Source of the DNA: Streptomyces sp. SUK 48
GTDB taxonomy: Bacteria; Actinomycetota; Actinomycetes; Streptomycetales; Streptomycetaceae
Direction: 5' to 3'
Length of the DNA stretch: 64,000 nt
Assembly: GCF_009650765.1 (NCBI RefSeq)
Contig: NZ_CP045740.1
Span: 5,804,001 to 5,868,000, forward strand
This document shows, one piece after another, positions 47,905-56,773 of the stretch. The notes beneath the pieces were generated by a model. It made no database searches, had not been told where the DNA came from, and saw only the letters and a list, made by a program, of their open reading frames with translations. A program made the position numbers and the translations under genes. The first letter of the stretch is position 1. The number at the start of each line of letters is the position of its first letter.

Positions 47905-50285
47905 GGGATCTCCATGGTCACCATGGTGGGGCCGCCGACGGGAGAGCTGACGGCCAGGACGCCGTCGAATGTACCGAGCCGCTTCTCGATCCCGGCGAGC
48001 CCGGAGCCGGTGCCGACCGCGGCGCCGCCCCTGCCGTTGTCGGTGACCGTGATCCGCAGCCGGCCGTCGGTGTGGTGCAGATCCACCCAGATCCGGTCGG
48101 CGCCCGCGTGCTTGGCCGCGTTCGTGAGCACCTCGCCGACCGCGAAGTAGGCGGCCGACTCCACCGGCGCGTCGGCGCGGCCCGGCAGCTCCACCGCGAC
48201 CTCGGCGGGCAGCGGCAGCCGTAGCGCCAACGCCCGTACGGCGTCGCCGAGTCCGCGCTCGGCGAGCACCGGCGGATGGATGCCCCGGACCAGGTCGCGC
48301 AGCTCCTCCAGGGCGTCCACGGAGTTGCGCCGGGCCTGCGCGAGCAGCCGCCGGGCCTGCTCCGGGTCCTTGTCGAGCAGCATCTCGATGGTGCCGAGGT
48401 CCATGCCCATGGCGACGAGCCGGGCCTGCGCGCCGTCGTGCAGGTCCCGTTCGATGCGGCGCAGTTCGGCGGCGGAGGTGTCCACCGCGTCCCGCCGCGT
48501 CTCGGTCAGCACCCGCACCCGCTCCACGAGTTCGCCCTCGCTGTTGTCGAGCACCGCCCGGACGAGCCGGAAGTGCGCGGTCAGCAGGTTCGGGACGATC
48601 CGCAGGGCGACGCGCGCGATCACCAGGGCGAGCAGGGCCGCGCCGACGGCGGTGGCCTCCCCGGTGACCGGGACGAACGCGTACCAGTAGGTCTCCCCGC
48701 CATGGGTGTACGCCCGCCACAGCCCGAAGGGCAGCATCAGCCCCTCGACGGGGTAGAACAGCAGCACGGCCGGGAGCAGCGCGCTGACGAAACCGGCCGT
48801 GAAGTCCACCGGCAGCCAGCGCACGTCCCGCCAGGTCTGCGGGTCGCCCAGCATGGTGAAGGTGCGCGTCCACGGATTGGCGCCGCGCGGGACCGGCCGG
48901 TACACCGCCCGGATCCGCACCCCGCACCACTCGGCCGCCAGCCTCCGGCGCACGTCCGCCAGCGCCCTGACCCCCGTCAGCACGAGGGGGGTGGTGAGCA
49001 GCCCGATACCGAGCGGGACGAAGGCCAGGGACACCAGGGTCAGCACCAGGAACGCTATGCCGAAGGGCATCGTGATCAGGGCCAGCGTCAGCCCCCGTAC
49101 GGCGGCCAGCAGGGAGCGGCGGGCCGCGTCGCGCATGTCGTCGCTGTTCATACGGGGAGTCTCGCCGACCCGCCGCCGGGGGTCACTGGCCCGAGACCCC
49201 CTCTCGGGGGTGGTGCCAGGTACACCATCGGCCTCGGGAGCGGCGCCGGTCGCGCCGCCGCCTTCGGACGCGGTGCCGGGTGCGCCGTCGCGCAGGGCGG
49301 CCAGTACCCGCGCCTCCACCTCCGGGGCGAGTCCCGGGGCGTGGCGGTCGGGCCGCCGGGGCGGGGTGCCGCCGATCGAGGCCAGCCAGCGCCAGGTGTC
49401 CGCGACGGTCTCCGTCACCGGGCGGCACGTCAGGCCGGTGGCGAGCGCCCGGGACACATCGGACCGGTGGACGGCGTCGTGCAGCTCGCCGCCCGGCGGC
49501 ACCCACACCGGCAGCTCGGTCCACGGCTCGATCCCGGCGTCCAGCACCGCCCGCGGGTCGGCCCAGCACAGCTCGGCGTCCGCGCCGGTCGCCGCGAGGC
49601 ACGCGTCGAGGAACGCGCCCATGGTGGTGTGCCCCGGCGGGCTCACCAGGTCGTACGGGCCGCTCAACGCCCGCTCCAGAGCGCCCAGTAGCCAATTCGC
49701 GAGGTCGCGGGCGTCGATGTACTGGAGCGGCAGGTCGCGCGGGCCGGGCGCGAGGACGGGACCCCCGCGGGCGATCCGGGTCAGCCACCAGGGCAGCCGG
49801 CCCACGTTCTCGTACGGCCCGAGGATCAGCCCCGCCCGCACCAGCAGCGAGCCGTCCACGCCGAACGACTCCAGCGCGGCCAGCTCACCGCCCCGCTTGT
49901 CCAGGGCGTACTCGCGCTGCTCCGCGTCCGCCGCCGCGCCCTCGACCAGCGGCGCGTCCGCCCTGTCCCCGGCGGGCCAGGGCCAGGCGTACACCGAGCA
50001 GCTGGAGACGTACGCGTACCGCCCGGCGCGGCCCCGCAGCAGCCGCGCCGTCTCCCGCACCGCGCGGGGCGCCGCCGACCAGGTGTCCACCACCGCGTCC
50101 CAGTCGCCCTCGGCGAGCGCGTCCAGACCCCCCGGCGCGGTGCGGTCGCCGCGCAACAGGTCTGCTCCGGGCGGGGGTTGACGGTGTCCCCGGTTGAAGA
50201 CGGTCACCTCCCAGCCGCGCCCGAGGGCCGCCTCGGCCACCGCCCGCCCCACGAACTCCGTTCCGCCCAGCACCAGAAGTCTCAT
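47889..50285 (-). CDS. NAD-dependent epimerase/reductase fused to a HisKA_3 sensor kinase
   Basis: One open frame of about 798 residues from ATG 50285. Residues 1-330 are an extended SDR: MRLLVLGGTEFVGRAVAEAA (glycine-rich NAD loop), Y-x3-K near YALDKRGGEL. A 44-residue Gly/Ala/Pro/Glu linker (GAPGTASEGGGATGAAPEAD...) joins it to a kinase starting near MNSDDMRDAARRS (ATG 49151). The kinase has about four membrane helices, then RIERDLHDGAQARLVAMGMD (HisKA_3 His) and a GHKL ATPase (GRGGAAVGTGSGLAGIEKRL). No in-frame stop separates them and no ribosome site precedes 49151. Normally these are separate genes, so check for an indel. Coupled to the response regulator. Confidence 0.82.
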   Translation of the reverse strand: MRLLVLGGTEFVGRAVAEAALGRGWEVTVFNRGHRQPPPGADLLRGDRTAPGGLDALAEGDWDAVVDTWSAAPRAVRETARLLRGRAGRYAYVSSCSVYAWPWPAGDRADAPLVEGAAADAEQREYALDKRGGELAALESFGVDGSLLVRAGLILGPYENVGRLPWWLTRIARGGPVLAPGPRDLPLQYIDARDLANWLLGALERALSGPYDLVSPPGHTTMGAFLDACLAATGADAELCWADPRAVLDAGIEPWTELPVWVPPGGELHDAVHRSDVSRALATGLTCRPVTETVADTWRWLASIGGTPPRRPDRHAPGLAPEVEARVLAALRDGAPGTASEGGGATGAAPEADGVPGTTPERGSRASDPRRRVGETPRMNSDDMRDAARRSLLAAVRGLTLALITMPFGIAFLVLTLVSLAFVPLGIGLLTTPLVLTGVRALADVRRRLAAEWCGVRIRAVYRPVPRGANPWTRTFTMLGDPQTWRDVRWLPVDFTAGFVSALLPAVLLFYPVEGLMLPFGLWRAYTHGGETYWYAFVPVTGEATAVGAALLALVIARVALRIVPNLLTAHFRLVRAVLDNSEGELVERVRVLTETRRDAVDTSAAELRRIERDLHDGAQARLVAMGMDLGTIEMLLDKDPEQARRLLAQARRNSVDALEELRDLVRGIHPPVLAERGLGDAVRALALRLPLPAEVAVELPGRADAPVESAAYFAVGEVLTNAAKHAGADRIWVDLHHTDGRLRITVTDNGRGGAAVGTGSGLAGIEKRLGTFDGVLAVSSPVGGPTMVTMEIPCVLS

Positions 50286-50351
50286 GCCGGGCAGCCTGCC
50301 CGGCCGGGGGCGCGAGGTCACGGGACTCAGCCGAGGGCGGAACCCGGAGGG

Positions 50352-51080
50352 TCAACGCCCGGTCGGCGGAATGTACTTGTAGCCGACCCGGCGCACGGTC
50401 TGGATGGTCCGGCGGTGCTCGGCGCCCAGCTTGCGGCGCAGCCGCGCGATGTGGACGTCGACCGTGCGGCCGTCGCCGACATGGCCGTACCCCCACACCG
50501 TGGTGACCAGCTGGTCGCGGGTGTGCACCCGGTGCGGATGGGCCACCAGGTGCGCGAGCAGCTCGAACTCCAGGTAGGTCAGGTCGAGTTCGCGGCCCTC
50601 GATGAAGGCCGTACGGCGCCCGGAGTCGATCCGCACCAGCGGTTCGGGAGCGGCGAGGCCCGTCGCGGCCGCCCGTCCGGCGCGGTCCGCCTGGATGCTC
50701 TGGCCGGCCGGCACGGCCTGCTGCGCGAACCCGGCCTGTCCCCGCTGTCCCGCCAGTCCCCTCTCGCCGGCGAGTCCCGCCGGTCCTGCCGGTCCTGCCT
50801 GTCCCGGCTGGTCGGGCACCGCGACCGGCAGGAACGGCGGCTGCTGGTCGGCGGGGACCAGCACCAGATAGCCGACCATCGGCGGGTGGCCGGGCAGGAC
50901 GGGCAGGGTGTGCTGCGGCGCGGGCAGCCAGGTGGCGCCCGGCGGCAGGAAGTCCGCGACGTCGACCACCTCGTCCCGGTCGACGGCGCGCAGCCGGTGC
51001 CGGGCGGGGACGTTCGGGGAGACCGCGGAGGGGGCCGGGGAGACAGCGGAGACGGGGGAGACGGAACGAGTGGTCGCCAT
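50352..51080 (-). CDS. OmpR-type winged-helix regulator without receiver domain
   Basis: 242 residues. The first 130 residues include a short beta-rich part (GATWLPAPQHTLPVLPGHPP, VGYLVLVPADQQ) and a collagen-like Gly-x-y stretch (GPAGPAGLAGERGLAGQRGQ). The C-terminal 100 residues are an OmpR/PhoB DNA-binding domain: LDLTYLEFELLAHLVAHPHR and VGDGRTVDVHIARLRRKLG. With no receiver, activity is not controlled by a kinase in the usual way. ATG 51080 has a purine-rich upstream region. A possible Cys leader peptide lies 118 bp upstream. Confidence 0.88.
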   Translation of the reverse strand: MATTRSVSPVSAVSPAPSAVSPNVPARHRLRAVDRDEVVDVADFLPPGATWLPAPQHTLPVLPGHPPMVGYLVLVPADQQPPFLPVAVPDQPGQAGPAGPAGLAGERGLAGQRGQAGFAQQAVPAGQSIQADRAGRAAATGLAAPEPLVRIDSGRRTAFIEGRELDLTYLEFELLAHLVAHPHRVHTRDQLVTTVWGYGHVGDGRTVDVHIARLRRKLGAEHRRTIQTVRRVGYKYIPPTGR

Positions 51081-51197
51081 GAGAGGTCAGCTCTTTCGCG
51101 CGAGAGGTTCGTCGGGAGGGACGGCGGCCGCGATTCGTGGTCGGGGCGCGCCGGGACGTACGTCGTTCCGCGCTGGCCGAAGGCCGGGGTTACGGCT

Positions 51198-51320
51198 TCA
51201 CAGGGCCCGCGCGCAGATCGCGCGACAACACACCCGGTCGAAGTCGTGATGCTGGCGGGAGGGCCAGAAGGGCTCGAGGTCGTGGCGACCCGTCGCGGTG
51301 ATCTTCTGGAAGCTGGCCAT
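51198..51320 (-). CDS. Possible cysteine leader peptide before the winged-helix regulator
   Basis: 40 codons from ATG 51320. The end SRQHHDFDRVCCRAICARAL resembles the actinobacterial leader peptides with R-x-H-x-D...C motifs, whose Cys codons attenuate downstream genes. It runs towards the regulator gene start at 51080. The ribosome site is weak, so translation is unproven. Apart from this ORF the 579-bp stretch 51081-51659 has no gene; it also contains the glnII terminator at 51608-51641. Confidence 0.5.
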   Translation of the reverse strand: MASFQKITATGRHDLEPFWPSRQHHDFDRVCCRAICARAL

Positions 51321-51607
51321 GCGCCCATTGAAGCAGAGGCGCGCGCCGGGCACGAGAGTCCTCTCACAGGTTGGACGTGTCATTGGCGTGAAGTCTGCGT
51401 TGCGAGAGTCGCGAGAGCCGTAGTCAAGCCCCTGATCAGCGGGTTGTAGGTGAGGAGACGGCTGAATCATTGTCTCAGCATGCGGACAGGCGAGGGTTGT
51501 CCGGGGCCGGTCGGGGCCGGTCGGGACCAGCCAGGGGCGAGCTGGGCCGGTCAGGGCCGGCCGGCGTCGGCCCCGGCCGCCTCTCCGGGGCGCGCCCGGG
51601 CATACGG

Positions 51608-51641
51608 CAGGGGCGCCCGCCGCGAACGGCGAGCGCCCCTG
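51608..51641 (-). terminator. Hairpin after glnII
   Basis: CAGGGGCGC (51608-51616) and GCGCCCCTG (51633-51641) pair perfectly around 16 bases. Lies 19 bp past the glnII stop. Confidence 0.75.
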
Positions 51642-51659
51642 TCAGGGTCCTCGGGCGGA

Positions 51660-52691
51660 TCAGACCTGGCCGGCCTTCTCCAGCGCCGTGCAGCAGGTGT
51701 CCACCATCAGGCGGGTCACCAGGTAGGGGTCGACGTTGGCGTTCGGGCGGCGGTCCTCGATGTAGCCCTTGCCGTCCACCTCGACCTGCCACGGGATGCG
51801 CACCGAGGCACCGCGGTCGGAGACGCCGTAGGTGAACTCGTCCCAGGGGGCGGTCTCGTGCAGACCGGTCAGCCGCTCGTCGATGCCGGCGCCGTAGTTC
51901 TTGACGTGGTCCAGCGGCTTGGAGCCCTCGCCGAGCGCCTCGCACGCGGTGATGATCGCGTCGTAGCCCTCGCGCATCGCCTTGGTGGAGAAGTTGGTGT
52001 GCGCGCCCGCGCCGTTCCAGTCGCCCTTGACCGGCTTGGGGTCGAGGGTCGCGGAGATCTTGAAGTCCTCGGCGGTGCGGTACAGCAGCCAGCGGGCCAC
52101 CCACAGCTGGTCGGAGACCTCCAGCGGGGCGAGCGGGCCGACCTGGAACTCCCACTGGCCCGGCATGACCTCGGCGTTGATGCCGGAGATGCCGAGGCCG
52201 GCCTTCAGGCAGTTGTCGAGGTGCGCCTCGACGACGTCGCGGCCGAAGATCTCGTCGGCGCCGACACCGCAGTAGTAGCCGCCCTGGGGGGCCGGGTAGC
52301 CGCCCTCGGGGAAGCCCAGCGGGCGGGTGCCGTCGAAGAAGGTGTACTCCTGCTCGATGCCGAAGACCGGCTCCTGCGCGGCGAACCGGGCGGAGGCCTC
52401 GGCCAGTTCGGCGCGGGTGTTGGAGGCGTGCGGCGTCATGTCCGTGTTCAGGACCTCGCACAGCACCAGCACGTCGTCGCCGCCGCGGATCGGGTCCGGG
52501 CAGGTGAAGACCGGCTTGAGCACGCGGTCCGAGGCGTGCCCCTCGGCCTGGTTGGTGGAGGAGCCGTCGAAGCCCCACAGCGGCAGCGTGTCGAGACCGG
52601 CCGGGGCACCCGTGATGATCTTCGTCTTGGAACGGAGCTTGGCCGTCGGCGCGGTGCCGTCGATCCAGATGTACTCGGCCTTGAAGGTCAC
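51660..52691 (-). CDS. glnII: Glutamine synthetase II (eukaryotic-like)
   Basis: 343 residues from GTG 52691: TFKAEYIWIDGTAPTAKLRS, LPLWGFDGSSTNQAEG (GS core), EPVFGIEQEYTFF (metal Glu), and NGAGAHTNFSTKAMREG. This short octameric GSII makes glutamine from glutamate, ammonia and ATP, and is not adenylylated. Found in Streptomyces, Frankia and rhizobia. A GlnR box of four half-sites lies 100-137 bp upstream, so it should be induced in nitrogen limitation. GAAGGA lies about 11 bp before the GTG. Confidence 0.97.
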   Translation of the reverse strand: MTFKAEYIWIDGTAPTAKLRSKTKIITGAPAGLDTLPLWGFDGSSTNQAEGHASDRVLKPVFTCPDPIRGGDDVLVLCEVLNTDMTPHASNTRAELAEASARFAAQEPVFGIEQEYTFFDGTRPLGFPEGGYPAPQGGYYCGVGADEIFGRDVVEAHLDNCLKAGLGISGINAEVMPGQWEFQVGPLAPLEVSDQLWVARWLLYRTAEDFKISATLDPKPVKGDWNGAGAHTNFSTKAMREGYDAIITACEALGEGSKPLDHVKNYGAGIDERLTGLHETAPWDEFTYGVSDRGASVRIPWQVEVDGKGYIEDRRPNANVDPYLVTRLMVDTCCTALEKAGQV

Positions 52692-52790
52692 GGGGGGACA
52701 CATCCTTCGGGGTGGTTCGGGCGCACTTGCGGGTGCCGGTGCGGCGCCGCGCGCCGTCTGTCGATCTGCGCGGAAGCTTGTCAACAGGCC

Positions 52791-52828
52791 GTTTCCCGAC
52801 CATTGCCCTTATGTGAACCCCGTGTTAC
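52791..52828 (-). promoter_or_regulatory. GlnR-binding box upstream of glnII
   Basis: On the minus strand four 5-mers separated by exactly six bases: GTAAC-n6-TTCAC-n6-GCAAT-n6-GAAAC. The outer sites match the GlnR consensus (gTnAC, GaAAc); the inner ones are degenerate. The exact spacing supports GlnR control. Confidence 0.75.
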
Positions 52829-52907
52829 CTGGAGGTTCTGTGCCCCGGATCACCTACGGGACCCGGCCGGCCGGGTGAAACCGGCCGGCCGCGACCCCGG
52901 CGCCCCG

Positions 52908-53837
52908 TCAGCCGTACACCAGCAGGTAGTCGCAGGTGCTGGTGCCGTCGTGGAGGGACGTGTCGCTGTTGAGGACGTAGAAGGAACCGGCGAAGACCCC
53001 GGCGGCCGTCATCTTCGGGACCACGATGAGGGTCTGGTCCGCCATGTTCAGCGAGTTGGGGACCACCACGTTCCGGTACAGCAGCGTGAACAGGTTCTGC
53101 TGGAGGTCCTGGAGCCTGAGGATGCGGTAGACGCGGTCCCCCGAGCCCGCGGGCCCCGAGACGGGCGCCTGGCTGGCGGGCGCGGCCCACTGGGAGGGCT
53201 GGGTGGCCATACGGCCCTGGGCCTCCAGTTCCTGGAGCCGCCGCTGGGTGCTCGGCCTGATCCCGGCCATGTGGATGTGCAGCTGCTGATAGCGGCGCGC
53301 GTGCTGCGAATTGATTCCCAGGCCGATGTTCGCGTACTGCACCGGCACGCTTCCCCCGTGCCGCGCGTTCTCCCAGGCTTCGTGCCAGTAGTTCGCCGCC
53401 GAGTCCATGTGGATGAACGGGCATTCGATGCCCGTGATCCGGCACGAGGGGAGGAGGAGATAGTTGTGCGTGTTCTCCGGACTCCCGTGCAGCACGACGT
53501 AGTTCGGGGTCACCTTCAGGCAGTCGGGCTTGCCCTGCGGGGGCGGCGGGGTGATGCCCTGCGTGCAGTACTTGACGTCGTTCCACAGCAGGTCGTTGTC
53601 GCTGGGCATGCCGCACAGGGGCTGGAGCTGGGCGGGCGGACAGGGATTCGCCCCGCCGGGCGGCGGGGTGGTCGAGCACGACGGGGTGGGCGCGGGCCCG
53701 CCGTGCGCCGTGTCCGCGGTGGCGGTCGTCCCCGTCATGACTCCGGCGCCGGCCAACAGTGCCGCGCCGCCGACGGTGCCCGAGAGCGCGACGAATCGGC
53801 GCCGGGGGAATTCATCCGTGTTCTTCTGGTCGCTCAT
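52908..53837 (-). CDS. Secreted CDP-diacylglycerol pyrophosphatase-like protein
   Basis: 309 residues. Tat-like signal: EFPRRRFVALSGTVGGAALL, with twin Arg and a later ATA-DT cut near 41. The mature part fits the CDH/HIT-like fold: NYVVLHGSPENTHNYLLLPS, CPFIHMDSAANYWHEAWENA, and the catalytic HxHxH-type RYQQLHIHMAGIRPS. CDP-diacylglycerol pyrophosphatase splits CDP-diacylglycerol into phosphatidate and CMP. Four to six Cys suggest disulphides. ATG 53837 follows GGGAGA. Stands alone. Confidence 0.82.
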   Translation of the reverse strand: MSDQKNTDEFPRRRFVALSGTVGGAALLAGAGVMTGTTATADTAHGGPAPTPSCSTTPPPGGANPCPPAQLQPLCGMPSDNDLLWNDVKYCTQGITPPPPQGKPDCLKVTPNYVVLHGSPENTHNYLLLPSCRITGIECPFIHMDSAANYWHEAWENARHGGSVPVQYANIGLGINSQHARRYQQLHIHMAGIRPSTQRRLQELEAQGRMATQPSQWAAPASQAPVSGPAGSGDRVYRILRLQDLQQNLFTLLYRNVVVPNSLNMADQTLIVVPKMTAAGVFAGSFYVLNSDTSLHDGTSTCDYLLVYG

Positions 53838-54111
53838 GCGCGTGATCTCCCGGTGAGGGGGCCTTTCCGGCCCGTTTCACCCCCCGCTGATCCGTCCACA
53901 GAATAGGGATGGGGAGATCGGATTCCCCGCCGACCGAACCGCCCGGTGCGGCACGTTCCGCCATTGAGAGGCGCCCGGCGCACCGCCCTCGGCAATCGGC
54001 CCGAGCCGTCCGGAGACCGGCGACGGCGGCACCGGGCCCCGCGCGGCGGCCCCTCACGTCCCCTCACCCGGACGTCGACGCGGGCCGCTCACCCGCCCCG
54101 GCGCACCCCCG

Positions 54112-54486
54112 TCACCCGGACTTCGTCCCGTGCGCGATCGCCTCCCGTACCGTCTCCTCCGTCCGGGCCACCAGCGCCGTGCCGTCGTCCGCCGTGATGA
54201 TGGGCCGCTGGATCAGCTTCGGGTGCTCGGACAGCGCCCGGATCCAGCGCTCCCGGGAGTCCTCGTCCCGCGCCCAGTCCTTGAGCCCCAGTTCCGCGGC
54301 GGCCGGCTCCTGGGTCCGGGTGATGTCCCACGGCTCCAGGCCGAGGCGCCCGAGTACGGCCCTGATCTCGTCCGCGCTCGGCACGTCCTCCAGATAGCGC
54401 CGCACGGTGTACCCGACCCCCTCGGCGTCGAGCAGGCTGATCGCGCTGCGGCACTTCGAACAGGCCGGATTGATCCAGATCTCCAT
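54112..54486 (-). CDS. ArsC/Spx-family thioredoxin-fold protein
   Basis: 124 residues. The active site NPACSKCRSAISLLD has the CxxC motif. It continues LGRLGLEPWDITRTQEPAAA, and ends IQRPIITADDGTALVART, the ArsC-like RPIV segment. The family includes glutaredoxin-coupled arsenate reductases and Spx-like regulators; arsenate reduction is possible but no ars genes are nearby. ATG 54486. Between it and the upstream Cdh gene (53838-54111) lies about 270 bp without a gene. Confidence 0.85.
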   Translation of the reverse strand: MEIWINPACSKCRSAISLLDAEGVGYTVRRYLEDVPSADEIRAVLGRLGLEPWDITRTQEPAAAELGLKDWARDEDSRERWIRALSEHPKLIQRPIITADDGTALVARTEETVREAIAHGTKSG

Positions 54487-54650
54487 GCCCCCACGGTACG
54501 CGAGAACCCGTTCGCCACCCCTGCCCCGGGAGCCCCGAAAGCCCTTGTGGCCAGGGCCTTTTGTCAGTGGTCCGCCGTAGAATAGAAGCAGTGTTCGAGG
54601 GTGCCGCCGGGCTCGCCGGCCGGTGCCCTGATCGCGTCTGGAGGATGCCC

Positions 54651-54965
54651 GTGCCCGCTGCCGCTCTCAAGCCGAAGCCGTCGCCGACCCAGTCCACCGC
54701 CCAGCACCCCGTGCCCTTCGACTCGCCGTACGAGCCCGCCGCCAAGCGGCCCCTGCCGGCCGGGCGGCCCCGGGAGTGGTACGTCTCGCACAACCGCCGC
54801 CTGAAGGCCATGCGCCTGGCCATCGCCCTGCTCGACTCCGGCGTCTACCTGCCGGACCAGGCGCGCGACGACACCATCCGGGGCACCGCCGAGACGATCG
54901 GCATGCGCCCGCCGTCCGGCACCACGTGCCACATGGTGCGGGCGTTCATGCGTTACAGCCGCTGA
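54651..54965 (+). CDS. Hypothetical basic protein
   Basis: 104 residues from GTG 54651, chosen because GGAGG lies six bp upstream; ATG 54645 is too close to that site. After a Pro-rich start (KPKPSPTQSTAQHPVPFDS) comes a helical, basic domain: REWYVSHNRRLKAMRLAIAL and ARDDTIRGTAETIGMRPPSG, ending MVRAFMRYSR. It resembles the DUF6415-like small Streptomyces proteins, which have no known role. A strong terminator at 54974-55008 follows. Confidence 0.75.
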   Translation: MPAAALKPKPSPTQSTAQHPVPFDSPYEPAAKRPLPAGRPREWYVSHNRRLKAMRLAIALLDSGVYLPDQARDDTIRGTAETIGMRPPSGTTCHMVRAFMRYSR

Positions 54966-54973
54966 TCCCCGCC

Positions 54974-55008
54974 GCGCCGGGCGACCCCCTGGGCGGGGCG
55001 CCCGGCGC
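54974..55008. terminator. Bidirectional terminator between convergent genes
   Basis: GCGCCGGGCG (54974-54983) pairs exactly with CGCCCGGCGC (54999-55008). It lies between the stops at 54965 and 55077 of converging genes. Confidence 0.8.
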
Positions 55009-55076
55009 CGCGGACGGCGCGGCCCGTGCGGGTCCCGGTCCGTGGGCCCTGGCGCCCCGGCCCCCGCCCCCGGGAT

Positions 55077-55661
55077 TCACAGACCGGGGGCGCCCCACAC
55101 CGGGAACCAGCGGGACAGATCCTGCTCGATCCGCAGATCACCGGCGAGCACGGACCGCGCCTGGAGCTCCAGCGCGTTGTCCCGGCGCTCGCCGCCCCCG
55201 GGCAGCGGGGCGAAGGGATAGAAGGTCCCCCGTTTGTACAGGTACACGAGCGCGAGAGCGCGCCCCGAATCGTCGGCGAAGCCGGCCAGCGAGCACAGCA
55301 GCTGCGGGCCGAAGCCGTTGATCTCCAGCGAGCTGTTCACCGCGTGCAGATCGTTGACCAGCTGCGGCAGCTGGTCGGGGGAGCGGCGGGAGACCAGCCA
55401 CGAGTAGCCGTAGTCGTCCCGGCTCAGCTCCACCGGCGACCCGGCGCGCTCCGCGTCCGCGTCCAGCAGCTCCCGCACCTCCCGGTGGGTCTGCTCGAAG
55501 GCCGCGCCCTCCACGGTCGCGAAGCACACCGCGCCCCGGCCGGTCGGGGCGAACCCCATCGCGGCCTGGAGCGTGATGGCGGCCGAGGGCAGCGCGAAGA
55601 GCCGGTCGAGGTCGGGGGCGACGGGCTTGGTGCGCCCCAGCAGGATGTCCAGCAACCCCAA
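55077..55661 (-). CDS. PspA-associated protein PspAB
   Basis: 194 residues from TTG 55661 (LGLLDILLGRTKPVAPDLDR). The family's typical segments are ITLQAAMGFAPTGRGAVCFA and SRDDYGYSWLVSR, with LYKRGTFYPFAPLPG near the end. PspAB accompanies the PspA envelope-stress system in actinobacteria and often sits after htpX, as here (44 bp, same strand). Role in membrane stress is by association. Cytosolic. Confidence 0.85.
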   Translation of the reverse strand: MGLLDILLGRTKPVAPDLDRLFALPSAAITLQAAMGFAPTGRGAVCFATVEGAAFEQTHREVRELLDADAERAGSPVELSRDDYGYSWLVSRRSPDQLPQLVNDLHAVNSSLEINGFGPQLLCSLAGFADDSGRALALVYLYKRGTFYPFAPLPGGGERRDNALELQARSVLAGDLRIEQDLSRWFPVWGAPGL

Positions 55662-55705
55662 CGCTCAGCCCGCCTTCTGTGGTGAGGTACCGGATTCCGG
55701 TCGGC

Positions 55706-56632
55706 TCATGCCCGGTCGGCCTCCGGCGGTACGGTCGTGTCACCCAGCTCCGCCGAGATCCGGCCCAGCTGGTCCAGCCGCTGCTGGAGTGTCGGGTGGG
55801 TGGAGAAGAACCGCTCGATGCCCGGCTCCTTGCCGGTCGCCGGGGTGAAGTAGAAGGCGTTGAACGCCTGGGCCGTGCGCAGATCCTTGGTCGGGATGCG
55901 GGCGATGTCCCCGGTGACCTTGGTGAGCGCCGAGGCCAGCGCCGAGGGCCGCCCGGTCAGCTGCGCGGCGGCGCGGTCGGCGGCCAGCTCCCGGTACCGC
56001 GACAGCGTCCGGATCAGCAGGAAGCTGATCGCGTACACGGCCGCCGAGACGCCCATCACGCCCGCGAAGACGACGGCGGTGTTCTGGTCCCTGCGGCCCC
56101 CGCCGAAGATCTGCGAGTAGAAGGCGAAGCGCACCAGCAGGCCCGCGACCACGCCGAGGAAGGAGGCGATGGTGATCACGGCGACGTCCTTGTGCGCCAC
56201 GTGCGACAGCTCGTGCGCCAGCACGCCCTCCAGCTCGCCGGGCTCCAGCCGGCGCAGCAGCCCGGTGGTCACGCAGACCACGGCGTGATCGGGGTTGCGG
56301 CCCGTCGCGAACGCGTTCGGCATGTCCATCTCGGACACGGCGACCGTCGGTTTCGGCATGTCCGCCATCGCGCACAGCCGGTCCACCACCGCGTGCAGCT
56401 CCGGATACTCCTCGCGCTCCACGACCCGCCCGTGCATGGCGAACATCGCGATCCGGTCGGAGAACCAGAACTGGGCCACGAACATCGCGCCCATCAGGAC
56501 CACGACCAGCAGCCAGGACTTCAGCAGTACGAGCAGCGCGGCGATGAAGGCCACGTACAGCAGTCCGAGCAGGAACATCGTGACCGTCATCCGCACGGTC
56601 AGCCGCCGGTCGCTCCTCAAGCGGCTCTGCAT
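55706..56632 (-). CDS. htpX: HtpX membrane zinc metalloprotease
   Basis: 308 residues. Two N-terminal membrane helices (MTVTMFLLGLLYVAFIAALL and SWLLVVVLMGAMFVAQFW), the zinc motif VLAHELSHVAHKD (HExxH, about residues 142-150), two more helices, and the third ligand in SRYRELAADRAAA. It degrades damaged membrane proteins under stress. ATG 56632. Followed on the same strand by pspAB, so the pair is likely one envelope-stress operon. Confidence 0.95.
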   Translation of the reverse strand: MQSRLRSDRRLTVRMTVTMFLLGLLYVAFIAALLVLLKSWLLVVVLMGAMFVAQFWFSDRIAMFAMHGRVVEREEYPELHAVVDRLCAMADMPKPTVAVSEMDMPNAFATGRNPDHAVVCVTTGLLRRLEPGELEGVLAHELSHVAHKDVAVITIASFLGVVAGLLVRFAFYSQIFGGGRRDQNTAVVFAGVMGVSAAVYAISFLLIRTLSRYRELAADRAAAQLTGRPSALASALTKVTGDIARIPTKDLRTAQAFNAFYFTPATGKEPGIERFFSTHPTLQQRLDQLGRISAELGDTTVPPEADRA

Positions 56633-56773
56633 CTTGCATCACCCCGCAGTCGGGCACCTTCGTCCCGCTGTCCAGTGTGCACCTGCGGCCCGGTATGGCG
56701 AGGGGGCCGACAGGCCCCGCTCGGCCGCCTTACTGTTTTCCTCACTCCTGACGGCATGACCCACCGTGACGGA

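Noticed and set aside
52741..52790. Second GlnR box near the glnII start
   Set aside because: Only single half-sites occur and the spacing is not six bases.
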